64,000 nt of DNA from Pseudomonas sp. PSE14 (GCF_029203285.1 NZ_CP115669.1:558001-622000), one strand, 5' to 3'; numbered from the stretch's first letter, positions 20,914 through 33,126 are shown. Notes: generated by a model from the letters alone, not told the origin. Numbers and translations are program-made.

Positions 20914-23671
20914 GTTGACGATAACCCTGGATACCTTGGTCGAGGAAGCCTTCCACCTGGTTGCCAACCACGCCGCCAAGGCCTTTCAAGATGATTTGCA
21001 GGAATACACCGTGGTCGGCCTTGGACGTCGAGGTCACGTAATCCTCGTCGTCGTAGTCGACCCAGTAGCGATTGATCAGGCGCAGCTTCCAGCAGCAGCT
21101 GTCGTACTCGAAGCCACCGAAGGCTTCCAGCGTGCGGCTCTGGTTGTAGTCGAACTGCCAGCGGCCGATGGCGGCCCACTGAGGCACGACCGGCCACATG
21201 AACGAGAAGTCGTGCTGGTTGATCTTGTACTGGTCGCTGTTGTATTCGAACTTCCCGGTATTGGGATCGAATCGCTTGGTATCCGAGCGATAGCGGTAGC
21301 CGGCGTTCAGTACCTTGCGTGGATCGGCTTCGGGCTGGTAGTGGAACATCAGGTTACCGTTGTCGGTATGGTGCCTGTCCGCATTCCAGTTGAAGTCCGA
21401 GCTTGCATACCAGTCATGGTTGAAGCGATAGATGCCAGTCAGGGCGTACGGCGAGCGCCAGGTATCGGCGTCCGGGTTGCTTGCGCCACTGACTGCCAGG
21501 TCGTTCTCGGTCAGGCCGGGCAGTTGTACGCGGCGATCGCTGAAGTAGTAGATCTGGCCGGCGGCAATATAGGCGCGCTCGAATCCGTCGTCCTCGATGA
21601 AGCGCGAGCCCAGGCCGAGGGACAGCTGGTTGGCGTCGCCGATGCGGTCCTTGCCGGTGAAGCGGTTTTCACGCCACAGCGAATCGTAGCTGAAGGTGAA
21701 TTCGCCGGTGTCGAAGGTCGGCAGGTTGTCCTGGTTCTTGTACGGCACGTACAGGTACATCGCGCGCGGTTCCAGGGTCTGGCGGAACTTGGTGCTACCA
21801 AAGGTGGTGTCGCGGTCGAAGTACAGGCCGGAGTCCAGCTTGGCCAGCGTCAGCGAGCGGTCAGGGCTGCTGTCGTAGTTCAGCCAGGGCTGGTTCTGGG
21901 TGATGTATTGCTGACCCTTGCCATCCAGGTCCAGGTCATACTTGGTATAGAGCCCCTTGACGGTAGGGGTCATGAAGCCCCAACTGCGGTTCATCGGCAG
22001 GCTGATACCCGGCTCGGCGTGGAAACGATCGCCGGTCGCGCGTGCAAGGCCCTGGATGTTGGTGTCCGGACGCGGTACCTGGAATGTCGGATTGTCTTCG
22101 TCGGGAACGTAGAGGCCTTCATCCAGGTCGCGGTCGAAGCGGACCAGCTCTGTGCCGTAAGTGAATTTCAGGCCGCCCGGATTGAACGGCAGCGTACCGT
22201 CCAGGGTGAGCTGCGGCAGGCGATCATACGGCGTCACGTCGGTCACGGTCGCCAACTGATAGGCCTGGGCATTCAGGCGCGCGGTGTAGCTGTCGCCGCG
22301 GTAGGTCAGCGAGCCCTGCTGGTTCACATAGGTCGGCGAGCCGATGCCCAGCGAGGTGTCCAGGTCCTGGAAGTAGTACGGGTCGCTGATGCGGGTGTAG
22401 TCCACCTGCGCCAGCAGACGCGAATCCAGGCCGCTGACGTTCTTCCAGCCATACAGCCAACGGGTGTCGGTGTATTGCGGGAAGTCCTTGCGGTCATCGT
22501 TCTTGTCGTTCAGGTAGGCCGCGTTGAACTGGCCTTCACTGGTGTGGGTCAGGTAGCGGAACTCGCCTTCCATCAGCAGGCCACGCTTGACCATGTAACG
22601 CGGGTACAACGTGGCGTCGTAGTTCGGCGCCAGGTTGAAGTAGTACGGCGTGGTCAGGGTGAAACCGGTATCGGTCGAGGTGGCGAACGACGGCGGCAGG
22701 AAACCGGACTGGCGACGGTTGTCGATCGGGAAATAGATGTACGGGGTGTAGAACACTGGAATGTCCTTCACCCGCAAGGTCGCGTTGGTCGCGGTGCCGA
22801 AACCGGTGGCCGGGTTCAGCTTGATATTGTTGCCCTTGAGGACCCAGGCGTTGCTATTGGGTTCGCAGCGGGTGTAGGTACCGTCCTTGAGCTGGATGAT
22901 CGCGTCTTCCTGGCGCTTGGCGTACAGCGCGCTGCCGCGTACCTGGGCCTGGTGCATGACGTATTCGGCGTTGTCGATCTTCGCAGCGCCGTTGTCCAGT
23001 TGCAGCTCGGCGTGGTCGCCGACGATCAGCGCGCCGTTGTCGCGCAGCTTGACGTTGCCGACCAGTTCGCCGCGGTTCTCGGCCTGGTGCAGGTTGGCTT
23101 CGTCCGCCTCGACCTGCATGCTGCCCTGGCGCAGGACCACGTTACCCGCGAGGGTGGCGATCTGCTTTTCCTGCTCGTAGCGCGACACTTTGGCCGAGAC
23201 GTAGGTTGGCGCCTCGTCGTTCGGCGTCTTGTCGTTCATGCCTGGACGCACCGGCTCGACGTATTCGCCGCTGCAGTACGGGCCCATCTCTGCCAACTGG
23301 GCGGCGGTCAGCTTCTCACGCGGAACCCAGTCGAGGTGGCTGTAGTCGGTGCTGCGCGACTTCAGGCCACGGCCGCCGGACTGGGTAACCAGTTGCTTGG
23401 GCTCTTCAGCGCTGGAGGTCGAGCCGCCGGCCGCCTCGCCGCTGGCGGCGGTGCTGGCGCCCGCACTCACGGCAGTGGCACTGTGTTGCGGACGCGGAAT
23501 GCTGGTTGCGCTCTCCTGCGGTGCACAATTCCAGGCACCGGAGGCAGAGGGTTGGCAGGCGAACTGCTGACCGGGTGCCGCGGTCACAGAGGCGAGCGGC
23601 TGAATAGCCAGCAGGCCACCGGTCACCAGTAAGGGGAATTTTCTACGGAACACGGGGAAATTCACTGCCAT
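20894..23671 (-). CDS. lptD: LPS-assembly outer-membrane protein LptD
   Basis: Inserts lipopolysaccharide into the outer leaflet of the outer membrane with LptE. 925 residues from [20 protein letters not shown], close to the 924 of P. aeruginosa. Signal peptide, an N-terminal OstA/LptA-like jellyroll (about 150-290: [20 protein letters not shown]) and a long C-terminal beta-barrel with many aromatic-ended strands. Cysteine pairs near the mature N-terminus ([13 protein letters not shown]) and CCWK near the C-terminus fit the long-range disulfides. A low-complexity Ser/Ala stretch sits near 60-85. It leads the lptD-surA unit and is divergent from amgK. Confidence 0.96.
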   Translation of the reverse strand: MAVNFPVFRRKFPLLVTGGLLAIQPLASVTAAPGQQFACQPSASGAWNCAPQESATSIPRPQHSATAVSAGASTAASGEAAGGSTSSAEEPKQLVTQSGGRGLKSRSTDYSHLDWVPREKLTAAQLAEMGPYCSGEYVEPVRPGMNDKTPNDEAPTYVSAKVSRYEQEKQIATLAGNVVLRQGSMQVEADEANLHQAENRGELVGNVKLRDNGALIVGDHAELQLDNGAAKIDNAEYVMHQAQVRGSALYAKRQEDAIIQLKDGTYTRCEPNSNAWVLKGNNIKLNPATGFGTATNATLRVKDIPVFYTPYIYFPIDNRRQSGFLPPSFATSTDTGFTLTTPYYFNLAPNYDATLYPRYMVKRGLLMEGEFRYLTHTSEGQFNAAYLNDKNDDRKDFPQYTDTRWLYGWKNVSGLDSRLLAQVDYTRISDPYYFQDLDTSLGIGSPTYVNQQGSLTYRGDSYTARLNAQAYQLATVTDVTPYDRLPQLTLDGTLPFNPGGLKFTYGTELVRFDRDLDEGLYVPDEDNPTFQVPRPDTNIQGLARATGDRFHAEPGISLPMNRSWGFMTPTVKGLYTKYDLDLDGKGQQYITQNQPWLNYDSSPDRSLTLAKLDSGLYFDRDTTFGSTKFRQTLEPRAMYLYVPYKNQDNLPTFDTGEFTFSYDSLWRENRFTGKDRIGDANQLSLGLGSRFIEDDGFERAYIAAGQIYYFSDRRVQLPGLTENDLAVSGASNPDADTWRSPYALTGIYRFNHDWYASSDFNWNADRHHTDNGNLMFHYQPEADPRKVLNAGYRYRSDTKRFDPNTGKFEYNSDQYKINQHDFSFMWPVVPQWAAIGRWQFDYNQSRTLEAFGGFEYDSCCWKLRLINRYWVDYDDEDYVTSTSKADHGVFLQIILKGLGGVVGNQVEGFLDQGIQGYRQREDNAM

Positions 23672-23800
23672 CTTGTTAATCCGGGCTTCCTGCAAGCCAT
23701 CGGCCCAGTGAGGACCGCGAGCCTCTCGATGGGCTCAAAAAGATGCTGGATAATAAAGCATGACCCGCGCAACGGCTAGGGCCGTGGAGAACCCATAAAG

Positions 23801-25494
<1,694 letters not shown>

Positions 25495-25495
25495 G

Positions 25496-26260
25496 GTGTT
25501 CTGGCCGGGCACATTGCTGGGCCTGCTCGCCGGCTGGGCGCTGGCGAGCATTCCCGGAGCCCTGCTCGGTGGGCTGCTTGGCCAGGTGCTCGATCGCCGT
25601 CTGAAAGTGCGCTCGTGGCGCGGATTGCTGGAGCAGTTGCGCGGTGGTCCGCAGGTCGGTGACCGCGAGCTGCTGTTCCTCCTGCTCGGCTGCCTGGCCA
25701 AGAGCCGGGGGCGTGTGCATGACGCACACATCCAGCAGGCCCGCGCGGAAATGCTGCGCCTGCAACTGGACGACCATGCGCGCCGCCAGGCCATCGAGGC
25801 CTTCGGGCGCGGCAAGAAGGGCGGCGAATTGCTGGAGATCGGCCTGCGCCAGCGGCGCGGCCATGAAGCCACAGCGGAAGGGCTGCTGCTGGCTTGCTGG
25901 CGCATGGCCTGGGCGGCCGGTGCGCCGGGTTCGGCGGAGAAACACCTGATCCTGCAATGGGGTGACTGGCTCGGTCTTTCGCGCGCCCGCATTCAGGCCC
26001 TGGCCGCGAGCGCGGAGCGGGCGAAGCCAGCGGTGACGCCGCGCGAGTCCTATACCCAGGCCTTGCGCGTGCTGGGCGTGACGCCGGACAGCGAGCCGGA
26101 GGAGATCAAGCGCGCCTACCGCAAGCTGGTCAGCCAGAACCACCCGGACAAGCTCGAAGGCCTGGGCGCGAGCCCCGAGCGCATCGCTGCCGCCACCGAG
26201 AAAACCCGCGAGATCCAGGCCGCCTACCTGCTGGTCCGGCAGCGTCGCGGCTTCCGCTGA
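25496..26260 (+). CDS. DjlA-like membrane-anchored DnaJ/TerB-domain protein
   Basis: 254 residues from a GTG two bases after the murU stop, preceded by GGAGG. An N-terminal membrane helix rich in small residues (TLLGLLAGWALASIPGALLG) is followed by a TerB-like helical domain (about 60-165). The C-terminal J-domain (about 185-254) has the HPD motif in SQNHPDKLEGLG. The family stimulates DnaK at the inner membrane; E. coli DjlA acts on envelope stress and capsule control. Same operon direction as amgK-murU; corresponds to PA0598. Confidence 0.85.
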   Translation: MFWPGTLLGLLAGWALASIPGALLGGLLGQVLDRRLKVRSWRGLLEQLRGGPQVGDRELLFLLLGCLAKSRGRVHDAHIQQARAEMLRLQLDDHARRQAIEAFGRGKKGGELLEIGLRQRRGHEATAEGLLLACWRMAWAAGAPGSAEKHLILQWGDWLGLSRARIQALAASAERAKPAVTPRESYTQALRVLGVTPDSEPEEIKRAYRKLVSQNHPDKLEGLGASPERIAAATEKTREIQAAYLLVRQRRGFR

Positions 26261-26261
26261 A

Positions 26262-27317
26262 TCAGGGCTGCTCGATCGGCTCCCGGTGCATCGACAGCCA
26301 GCCGCGAATTCGGCGGTAAAGCTGTTCCTGCTCGGTGGCGAGGTCGGCGGGCAGGGCGTTCATGCCGATCTGGATGTAGTTCGGTGACTTCTGCCGTTTG
26401 CTGGCCTGCAGGCGCCGCTGTGCTGCGGCGCGGTCGGCGGCCTTGTCCTTGTAGTAGAAGTCGCCGGTGGCGAGGTTGAGCAGGGGGACCGTTTCTTCCA
26501 GCGATGGCAGGAAGTCGCGCGGCATGGCCGGCGCCACCAGCAGCAGATTCTTGATATCGGCCGGCGCGCGTTCGCCCAGGTAGCGGGTTGCCCAGTAGGC
26601 GCCGGTGCCGTGCCCCAGGAGGACGATGGTCCTGGGTTTGTGCTGCTCGGCCAGATCGACCGCCGCCTGGATGCGCGCCAGTACACGCTCGGCGTGGGCC
26701 TTGCGCAGCGCCACCGGGTCGGTCGGTGTCGGCGCGCTTTCTGCCGGGCTGGCCTGGGCCGGCTCGGCGCTGCCGGCTTCGCCGGTGCTTTCCGGGGTTG
26801 GCGTGGCGTTACCGGCGCTGCCCGTCACTTCCGGTTTGCTGGCACTGTCGGCGGCGGTGGCGTCGGTGTCCGCGCTGGCCTTGTCCGCCGACTCGGCCGG
26901 ACGCGGCACCGGGGCGGTGCTCTGCGGGTCGGGCAGGGTCACGCTGAGGCTTTGCCAGCCGGCGTCGGGCAGCTTGCGTCGCAACGGGCTGATCGCCACC
27001 GGCCAATCGGCGCTTTCGCCGTCGCCGGGGATCAGGATCACCACGCCTTCCGCCTCGGCAGTGTTGGCCGGCAGCCAGAGTGCGAGGAAGCTTTCGTCAC
27101 CCGCCTGCAGCATCTGCCGCTCCTGTTCCGGCAACTGCCGCTCCAGGCCGCTGGCGTCGTCCTGGCTGCGTTCGCTGACCTGCACCCGCACCGCCGGCGC
27201 AGCCGCAGGCTTCTCCTCGGCGGCGGGCTTGGTTGCTTCGGCCCATGTTGTCGACAGGGGCGTCAGTCCGAGCGACAGGCAGAGGGCGAGCAGGGTAGGG
27301 CGAGGCAGGTGCGGCAT
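26262..27317 (-). CDS. DUF3530 family alpha/beta-hydrolase-like exported protein
   Basis: 351 residues with a signal peptide (MPHLPRPTLLALCLSLG to TTWA). Two blocks resemble an alpha/beta hydrolase: GVVILIPGDGESADWPVA near 90-107 and TIVLLGHGTGAYWATRYLG near 225-243. In the second, GHGTG replaces the usual GxSxG, so the nucleophile may be missing. Between them, residues about 135-200 are a low-complexity Pro/Ala/Ser/Glu insert. PA0599 is the positional counterpart. Function unknown. It converges with the djlA-like gene, one base between stop codons. Confidence 0.7.
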   Translation of the reverse strand: MPHLPRPTLLALCLSLGLTPLSTTWAEATKPAAEEKPAAAPAVRVQVSERSQDDASGLERQLPEQERQMLQAGDESFLALWLPANTAEAEGVVILIPGDGESADWPVAISPLRRKLPDAGWQSLSVTLPDPQSTAPVPRPAESADKASADTDATAADSASKPEVTGSAGNATPTPESTGEAGSAEPAQASPAESAPTPTDPVALRKAHAERVLARIQAAVDLAEQHKPRTIVLLGHGTGAYWATRYLGERAPADIKNLLLVAPAMPRDFLPSLEETVPLLNLATGDFYYKDKAADRAAAQRRLQASKRQKSPNYIQIGMNALPADLATEQEQLYRRIRGWLSMHREPIEQP

Positions 27318-27470
27318 CGGCGATATCCATGTCCAGGGCGGGCGCGAGTGCGGCCAGCCTAGCGGCTGTTATTGGGTTTGTCAGGCGCAGGCCATGCCGG
27401 GTTCCACTGGGGTTGCTGTAAGGTATGCCGGCTGTTTACTGGCGCGATCGAATCCTGGGGTGCTGTCGGC

Positions 27471-29927
27471 ATGAGTCGTCTGTTCTGGAAAGCCTGTCTG
27501 TTCTGGCTGTGCTGCCTGCCGTTGCTGGTCGCGGCGGAGACCGCTGCGCCGTCGCTGACGCTGGACGAGGCGCAGCGCGCGTGGCTGGCCGAGCACCCGC
27601 AATTGCGCGTCGGTACGCTGCTGGAGGCGCCCTATGTGCAGCAGGACCGGCGCCTGCAACAGCTGTCCGGAGCGAACGTGGAATTGCTGGAATGGCTGGC
27701 CAAGTCCATGGGAGTGACCCTGCAGTGGCGCACCTATTCGGACCCGGCGGCGCTGGAGCGTGCGGTGCGTTCCGGGGATATCGACCTGGCGCCAGGCATC
27801 AGTCAGACGCCGGCGGCGCTGCGCGACTGGCTGTTCTCCGACCCCTATCTGCGCGTACCGCGCCTGGTGGTGGGCGACCGCCGCAGCGGTACCTCGGTGG
27901 AGCTGGACAACCTCGGCGATGGTGAATCCGTCGCTGTCCGCGGGCCCGGATCGGTGGTGGATTACCTGCGCGGCACTTATTCGAGCCTTGCGCTGCAGGT
28001 GGTCGACAGTGACCGCGAGGCGCTGCGCAAGGTGCTCGGCCGCGAAGCCAACTATGCGGTCATCGACGAGGCGCAGTTGGCGCGCCTGACCCGCGAGACC
28101 GAGTTCACCGGCCTCTCGGTGGTGGCCGATATCGGCTACCCGCAGCTGCTGCGCGTCGCCACCCGGCGCGACCTGCCGCAGTTGGCGTCGATCATCGATG
28201 CGGCCCTGCGCGCGGTGCCGGCCAAGGACCTGGACCAGCTCCACGAGCGCTGGCTGCAACCGACCTATCCGCGCCTGGGCTCCTCGCCGGGCTTCTGGCA
28301 GAACCTCTGCATCCTGCTCGGCCTGCTGCTGGCCTTCGCCACCGGCGCCTTGCTGTTGCAGCGCCGCCAGCATCGGGCGCTGGAGTCGCGCCTGGTCGCG
28401 GCGCGGCGCGATATCGAGTTGCGCCAGGCTGCCGAGCAGGCGCTGCGCCTGACCCAGTTCGCCATCGACAGCAGTACGGTGGGCATTCTCTGGGTCAACT
28501 GGGACAGCCACGTGCGCTATGCCAACCGCGCCGCCGAGGAAATGCTCGGCTATCTGCCGGGCAGCCTGGTAGATCGCCCGTTGGCGGACCTCGAACCGAC
28601 CTTGGACATGGACCGTTGGCTCAACCTCTGGCGCCGCGCGCGCAATGCCGACGAGGCGCCGCTGAGCTTCGAGACCCAGTGCCTGCGCGCCGACGGCCAG
28701 TGGCTGCCAGCGGATGTCTCGCTGAGTTTCCTGCGTTTCGGCGATTCCGAATACCTGCTGGTGTTCCTCAACGACGTCACCGAGCGCCGCCGCGCCCGTG
28801 CCGCGCTGGAGGAAAGTGAGGCGCGCCTGCAGGGCATCGCCGCCAACGTGCCGGGGCTGGTGTTCCGTCTGGAGCCCAACGCGCCGGAGGATGACTCCGA
28901 CTTCGCCTACATCAGCTTCATCACCGGCGGCAGCGAGACTTCCCTTGGATACGCCCCCGGCTACCTGCGCGAGAGCGGCCTCGGGATCATGGGGCTGGTG
29001 GTGCCCTCCGAACGCGACAGCTATCTCGCCAGCCAGTTGCAGGCGGTGGAAAGCGGCAGCAACTGGCGTTGGCAGGGGCGCATCCTCACTCGCAGCCATG
29101 AGCCGCGCTGGGTGGACATCAAGGCCACCGTGCGGACCCTCGACGACGGCCGCCTGGCCTGGGACGGCGTGGTCTGGGATATCACCGAGAACAAGCAGAT
29201 CGAGCTGGAGCTGGGCGAGTCCCGCGCGCAACTGCGCGAATTGTCCGCGCACCTGGAAAGCGTGCGGGAGGAGGAGAAGGCGCGGATCGCCCGGGAAGTG
29301 CACGATGAACTCGGTCAGGTGCTCACCGTGCTCAAGCTGGAAACCTCGATGTGCGAGCTGGCCTACGCCGAGCTGGACGGCGGCCTGCGCGAGCGCCTGG
29401 ACAATATGAAGCGCCTGATCGCCCAGTTGTTCCAGCTGGTGCGCGACGTGGCCACCGCGCTGCGTCCGCCGATCCTCGATGCCGGCATCGGTTCGGCGGT
29501 CGAATGGCAGGCGCGGCGCTTCGAGGCGCGCACGCAGATCCCCTGCCTGGTGCAGGTGCCGGAGAACCCACCGGCGCTGTCGGACGCCAAGGCCATCGGC
29601 CTGTTCCGCATCCTCCAGGAGGCGCTGACCAATGTCATGCGCCATGCCCAGGCGCATACTGTGGAGCTGCAACTGGGCGTCGAGGGCGACGAGTTGTGCC
29701 TGCGCATCGAAGACGATGGCGTGGGCTTCGACCCCGGCGCCACGCGCCAGGGCGTGTCCTTCGGCCTGGTGGGCATGCGCGAGCGGGTGCTGATGTTCGG
29801 CGGCACGCTGCAGATCGACAGCCAGCCCGGGGAGGGCACCACGCTGTGGATCCGGGTGCCCCTGGGCAACGACGGTTATGGCGACAACCCTAACGATAAT
29901 GACAACGAACGGGAGGAGTGGCGGTGA
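27471..29927 (+). CDS. agtS: Sensor histidine kinase AgtS (periplasmic-binding domain, PAS, HisKA_3)
   Basis: 818 residues from MSRLFWKACLFWLCCLPLLV. Signal peptide, family-3 solute-binding domain (about 30-275), a membrane helix near 282-300 (LCILLGLLLAFATGALLL), two PAS domains (about 325-440 and 455-575) and a HisKA_3 dimerisation domain with the phospho-acceptor in IAREVHDELGQVLTVLKLE. The HATPase domain at the end has NVMRHAQAH (N-box), DDGVGFDPG and GLVGMRERV. In P. aeruginosa this locus (PA0600-PA0601) controls agtABCD, sensing 5-aminovalerate/GABA-type ligands. The binding domain suggests direct ligand sensing, but the specificity is inference. The stop overlaps agtR. Confidence 0.9.
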   Translation: MSRLFWKACLFWLCCLPLLVAAETAAPSLTLDEAQRAWLAEHPQLRVGTLLEAPYVQQDRRLQQLSGANVELLEWLAKSMGVTLQWRTYSDPAALERAVRSGDIDLAPGISQTPAALRDWLFSDPYLRVPRLVVGDRRSGTSVELDNLGDGESVAVRGPGSVVDYLRGTYSSLALQVVDSDREALRKVLGREANYAVIDEAQLARLTRETEFTGLSVVADIGYPQLLRVATRRDLPQLASIIDAALRAVPAKDLDQLHERWLQPTYPRLGSSPGFWQNLCILLGLLLAFATGALLLQRRQHRALESRLVAARRDIELRQAAEQALRLTQFAIDSSTVGILWVNWDSHVRYANRAAEEMLGYLPGSLVDRPLADLEPTLDMDRWLNLWRRARNADEAPLSFETQCLRADGQWLPADVSLSFLRFGDSEYLLVFLNDVTERRRARAALEESEARLQGIAANVPGLVFRLEPNAPEDDSDFAYISFITGGSETSLGYAPGYLRESGLGIMGLVVPSERDSYLASQLQAVESGSNWRWQGRILTRSHEPRWVDIKATVRTLDDGRLAWDGVVWDITENKQIELELGESRAQLRELSAHLESVREEEKARIAREVHDELGQVLTVLKLETSMCELAYAELDGGLRERLDNMKRLIAQLFQLVRDVATALRPPILDAGIGSAVEWQARRFEARTQIPCLVQVPENPPALSDAKAIGLFRILQEALTNVMRHAQAHTVELQLGVEGDELCLRIEDDGVGFDPGATRQGVSFGLVGMRERVLMFGGTLQIDSQPGEGTTLWIRVPLGNDGYGDNPNDNDNEREEWR

Positions 29928-30553
29928 TTCGAGTGCTGGTGGCGGAAGACCATACGATTGTGCGCGAGGGCATCAAGCAGCTGATCGGCATGGCCAAGGA
30001 CCTGCAGGTGGTGGGCGAGGCCACCAACGGCGAACAGCTGCTCGAAACGCTGCGCCAGACTCCGTGCGAGGTGGTTCTGCTGGACATCTCCATGCCCGGC
30101 GTCAACGGCCTGGAAGCCATCCCCCGAATCCGCGCACTGAATAACCCGCCGGCGATCCTGATGTTGTCGATGCACGACGAAGTGCAGATGGTCGCCCGTG
30201 CGCTGAAGGCCGGCGCCGCCGGTTATGCCACCAAGGACAGCGACCCGGCGCTGCTGCTCACCGCGATCCGCAAGATCGCCAGCGGCGGCCGCTACATCGA
30301 TCCGGACCTGGCCGACCGCATGGTCTTCGAAGTCGGCCTGACCGACTCGCGGCCGCCCCACGCGCTGCTCTCTGAGCGGGAGTTCTCGGTGTTCGAGCGC
30401 CTGGTGCATGGCGAGGGCGTCAACGAGATCGCCCAGCAGTTGGCGGTCAGCAGCAAGACCATCAGCACCCACAAGGCCCGGTTGATGCAGAAGCTCAACG
30501 CCAACTCGGTGGCGGACCTGGTGCGCTACGCCATGGAGCACAAGCTCCTTTGA
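29924..30553 (+). CDS. agtR: LuxR/NarL-type response regulator AgtR
   Basis: 209 residues from the GTG that overlaps the agtS stop (GTGA), with GGGAGGAG five bases upstream. A second GTG two codons earlier would sit on that ribosome site. Receiver domain: acidic pocket VAEDHT, phospho-acceptor in VVLLDISMPGVNGLE, conserved threonine/lysine later. The C-terminal LuxR helix-turn-helix is LSEREFSVFERLVHGEGVN then EIAQQLAVSSKTISTHKARL. It likely activates the downstream transport genes. PA0601 counterpart. Confidence 0.92.
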   Translation: MIRVLVAEDHTIVREGIKQLIGMAKDLQVVGEATNGEQLLETLRQTPCEVVLLDISMPGVNGLEAIPRIRALNNPPAILMLSMHDEVQMVARALKAGAAGYATKDSDPALLLTAIRKIASGGRYIDPDLADRMVFEVGLTDSRPPHALLSEREFSVFERLVHGEGVNEIAQQLAVSSKTISTHKARLMQKLNANSVADLVRYAMEHKLL

Positions 30554-30627
30554 ATTGGCCTGTTCGCTGTTTGATCTGCGACAGTTCGCCCGCTGAATTT
30601 TCCCCTCGCTCTGTGCGACGTGTCCGA

Positions 30628-30654
30628 TTTTTGTAAGAAGCCGTCTATCTAGCC
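30628..30654. promoter_or_regulatory. Candidate AgtR control motif before the first binding-protein gene
   Basis: TTTTTGTAAG at 30628 and TCTATCTAGCC at 30644 resemble TTTTTGTAGG and TCTCTAAGCC in the region before agtA. The shared words in two promoters next to agtR suggest a common regulator. Not a proven site. Confidence 0.35.
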
Positions 30655-30716
30655 AGCGTGAGGCAGGGAATCATTGCCCGCTTCATGCGGTACGTCGTGA
30701 TAACAAGGAGAAGAAG

Positions 30717-31754
30717 ATGTTGCGAGCGGTAAGGGGAGGGCTGCTGGTCGGCCTGCTGGGGAGCGTCGCGCTGCCGGCGCTGGCGGACTATGTCACGGTG
30801 ATTTCCTTTGGCGGCGCCAACAAGGAAGCCCAGGAAGCGGCCTTCTACAAACCCTTCAAGGCAGCCACCGATACGGCGGTCGTGCACGGCTCCTATAACG
30901 GCGACCTGGCCAAGCTCAAGCGCATGGTGGAGATCAGCCATGTGTCCTGGGATGTGGTGGAGGTCGAGGCTCCCGAACTCGCCCGTGGCTGCGAGGAAGG
31001 GCTGTTCATGAAACTCGACGCCAAGACCGTCGGCAATGCCGCCGATTTCGTCCCCGGCGCGGTGCAACCCTGCGGCGTCGGCATCTTCGTCTGGACCACC
31101 CTGCTGGCCTACAACCAGAGCAAGCTGCAAGGCACGCCCAGCGGCTGGGCGGACTTCTGGGACACCAAGAAATTCCCCGGCAAGCGGGGCCTGCGCTGGG
31201 GCGCCAAATACAGCCTGGAATTCGCCCTGATGGCGGACGGCGTGGCACCCAGGGATGTCTACAAGGTGCTCGCCACCGACGAGGGCGTCGACCGCGCCTT
31301 CCGCAAGCTCGACGAACTCAAGCCGAACATCAACTGGTGGAAATCCGGGCAGGATCCGGTGCGCGACCTGGCCGACGGCACCGTGGTGATGAGCTCCGCC
31401 TACAATGGCCGGATCGCCGCCGCGCAGGGCGAGCAGAAGGGCTTCCGCATGGTCTGGGCCGGCGGCATCTACGACTTCGACTTCTGGGCGCTGCCCTCGG
31501 GCGTGTTCAAGAAGGAGCTGGCCGAGCAGTTCGTCCATTTCGCCAGTCAGCCGCCGCAGCAGAAGGCCTTTGCCGAGAATATTTCCTACGGCCCGACCAA
31601 CCGCAAGGCTGTGGAGCTGCTGGCGCCGGACGTCGCCGCCAACCTGCCCACCGCGCCGCAGAACATCGCCAACGCCGTCGGCATGAACGTAGCGTTCTGG
31701 GCCGAGCACGGCGATGCCCTGGAGAAGCGCTTCCAGGCCTGGGCCAAGCGCTGA
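30717..31754 (+). CDS. PotD-like periplasmic substrate-binding protein (PA0602 type)
   Basis: 345 residues with a signal peptide (ending LPALA) and a PotD/family-1 extracellular solute-binding domain beginning YVTVISFGGANKEAQEA. It is clearly paralogous to the AgtB-like protein encoded downstream: long stretches such as YNG, VSWD, VEVE-PELARGC-EGLF and NGRIAA are shared. AAGGAG lies just before the ATG. It probably delivers an amine or amino acid to the neighbouring AgtACD channel; the ligand cannot be read from the sequence. Confidence 0.85.
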   Translation: MLRAVRGGLLVGLLGSVALPALADYVTVISFGGANKEAQEAAFYKPFKAATDTAVVHGSYNGDLAKLKRMVEISHVSWDVVEVEAPELARGCEEGLFMKLDAKTVGNAADFVPGAVQPCGVGIFVWTTLLAYNQSKLQGTPSGWADFWDTKKFPGKRGLRWGAKYSLEFALMADGVAPRDVYKVLATDEGVDRAFRKLDELKPNINWWKSGQDPVRDLADGTVVMSSAYNGRIAAAQGEQKGFRMVWAGGIYDFDFWALPSGVFKKELAEQFVHFASQPPQQKAFAENISYGPTNRKAVELLAPDVAANLPTAPQNIANAVGMNVAFWAEHGDALEKRFQAWAKR

Positions 31755-31809
31755 AGGCGGGTGTCGGACCCGTCGCGCAAGCAGCGGGTTCGATATGCCA
31801 TTTCGCCAC

Positions 31810-31849
31810 TTTTTGTAGGGCGATCCCTACAAAGCATCCTCTCTAAGCC
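31810..31849. promoter_or_regulatory. Palindrome before agtA, candidate operator
   Basis: TTTGTAGGG and CCCTACAAA form a perfect 9-bp inverted repeat around CGAT at 31812-31833, followed by TCTCTAAGCC. No T tract follows, so it is a poor terminator and a better operator candidate. Words are shared with the region before the first binding-protein gene. Confidence 0.4.
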
Positions 31850-31943
31850 TTATAGCAATCTCTCATACCGCCCGATTTGCGCGCAGGTCCAGCTTCTCTA
31901 GGCTTGAGATCAACGGCATTTACAAAAAAACAAAGGTGCGGTT

Positions 31944-33053
31944 ATGGCCGAGAATCAGGCAAACGATGTGCTGGTGAGCTTCCGTGGTGTGCAGAAGAGC
32001 TACGACGGCGAATCGCTCATCGTGAAGGACCTCAATCTGGACATTCGCAAAGGCGAATTCCTGACGCTGCTGGGGCCTTCCGGTTCCGGCAAGACCACCA
32101 GCCTGATGATGCTGGCCGGTTTCGAAACCCCCACCGCCGGTGAAATCCAGCTCGCCGGCCGCGCCATCAACAACGTTCCCCCGCACAAGCGTGACATCGG
32201 CATGGTGTTCCAGAACTATGCCCTGTTCCCGCATATGACCGTGGCCGAGAACCTGGCCTTCCCGCTGTCCGTGCGCGGCATGAGCAAGACCGACGTCACC
32301 GAGCGCGTGAAGCGCGCCCTGTCGATGGTCCAACTCGATACCTTCGCCGGTCGTTATCCCGCCCAGCTTTCCGGTGGCCAGCAGCAGCGCGTGGCTCTGG
32401 CCCGCGCGCTGGTCTTCGAGCCGCAACTGGTGCTGATGGACGAACCCCTGGGTGCGCTCGACAAGCAACTGCGCGAGCACATGCAGATGGAGATCAAGCA
32501 CATCCACCAGCGCCTGGGCGTGACCGTGGTCTACGTGACCCACGACCAGGGCGAGGCGCTGACCATGTCCGACCGCGTGGCCGTGTTCCACCAGGGCGAG
32601 ATCCAGCAGATCGCCCCGCCGGCCGAGCTCTACGAGCACCCGCGCAACTCCTTCGTCGCCAACTTCATCGGCGAGAACAACCGTATCGCCGGCCAGCTGC
32701 AGGCCCGCGATGGCGACCGCTGCACCGTGGGCCTGGCCCGTGGCGAGAAGGTCGAGGCGCTGGCGGTCAACGTCGGCAACGTCGGTGACACCGTCAGCCT
32801 GTCGATCCGTCCCGAGCGCGTGCGCCTGAACGGTCACAGCGAAAACTGCGTGAACCGCTTCTCCGGCCGCGTCGCCGAGTTCATCTACCTGGGCGACCAC
32901 GTGCGCATCCGCCTGGAGGTGTGTGGCCGTACCGATTTCTTCGTCAAGCAGCCGATCGCCGAGCTCGATCCCGCGCTCAGCGTTGGCGATGTAGTACCGC
33001 TGGGCTGGGCCGTCGAGCACGTCCGCGCGCTCGATCCTCTGCCGGCGGCGTGA
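31944..33053 (+). CDS. agtA: ABC transporter ATP-binding subunit AgtA
   Basis: 369 residues, PotA-type ATPase. Walker [10 protein letters not shown] (near 50), Q-loop in [14 protein letters not shown], signature [15 protein letters not shown] and Walker [13 protein letters not shown]. The H-loop VTHDQGEAL and a C-terminal TOBE domain follow. Energises import by AgtC/AgtD. AAGGTG precedes the ATG. In P. aeruginosa agtABCD takes up 4-aminobutyrate and 5-aminovalerate. Confidence 0.93.
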   Translation: MAENQANDVLVSFRGVQKSYDGESLIVKDLNLDIRKGEFLTLLGPSGSGKTTSLMMLAGFETPTAGEIQLAGRAINNVPPHKRDIGMVFQNYALFPHMTVAENLAFPLSVRGMSKTDVTERVKRALSMVQLDTFAGRYPAQLSGGQQQRVALARALVFEPQLVLMDEPLGALDKQLREHMQMEIKHIHQRLGVTVVYVTHDQGEALTMSDRVAVFHQGEIQQIAPPAELYEHPRNSFVANFIGENNRIAGQLQARDGDRCTVGLARGEKVEALAVNVGNVGDTVSLSIRPERVRLNGHSENCVNRFSGRVAEFIYLGDHVRIRLEVCGRTDFFVKQPIAELDPALSVGDVVPLGWAVEHVRALDPLPAA

Positions 33054-33126
33054 CACCAAGGCCCGGCCACTCCCGGGCCTGATGCATCCAAGAAAAACAA
33101 ACCTGCACACTGTGGAGAGAACAATA

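Noticed and set aside
20573..23632. 1019-codon open frame opposite lptD
   Set aside because: Antisense shadow of LptD; LptD is certain by signal peptide, domain order and length.
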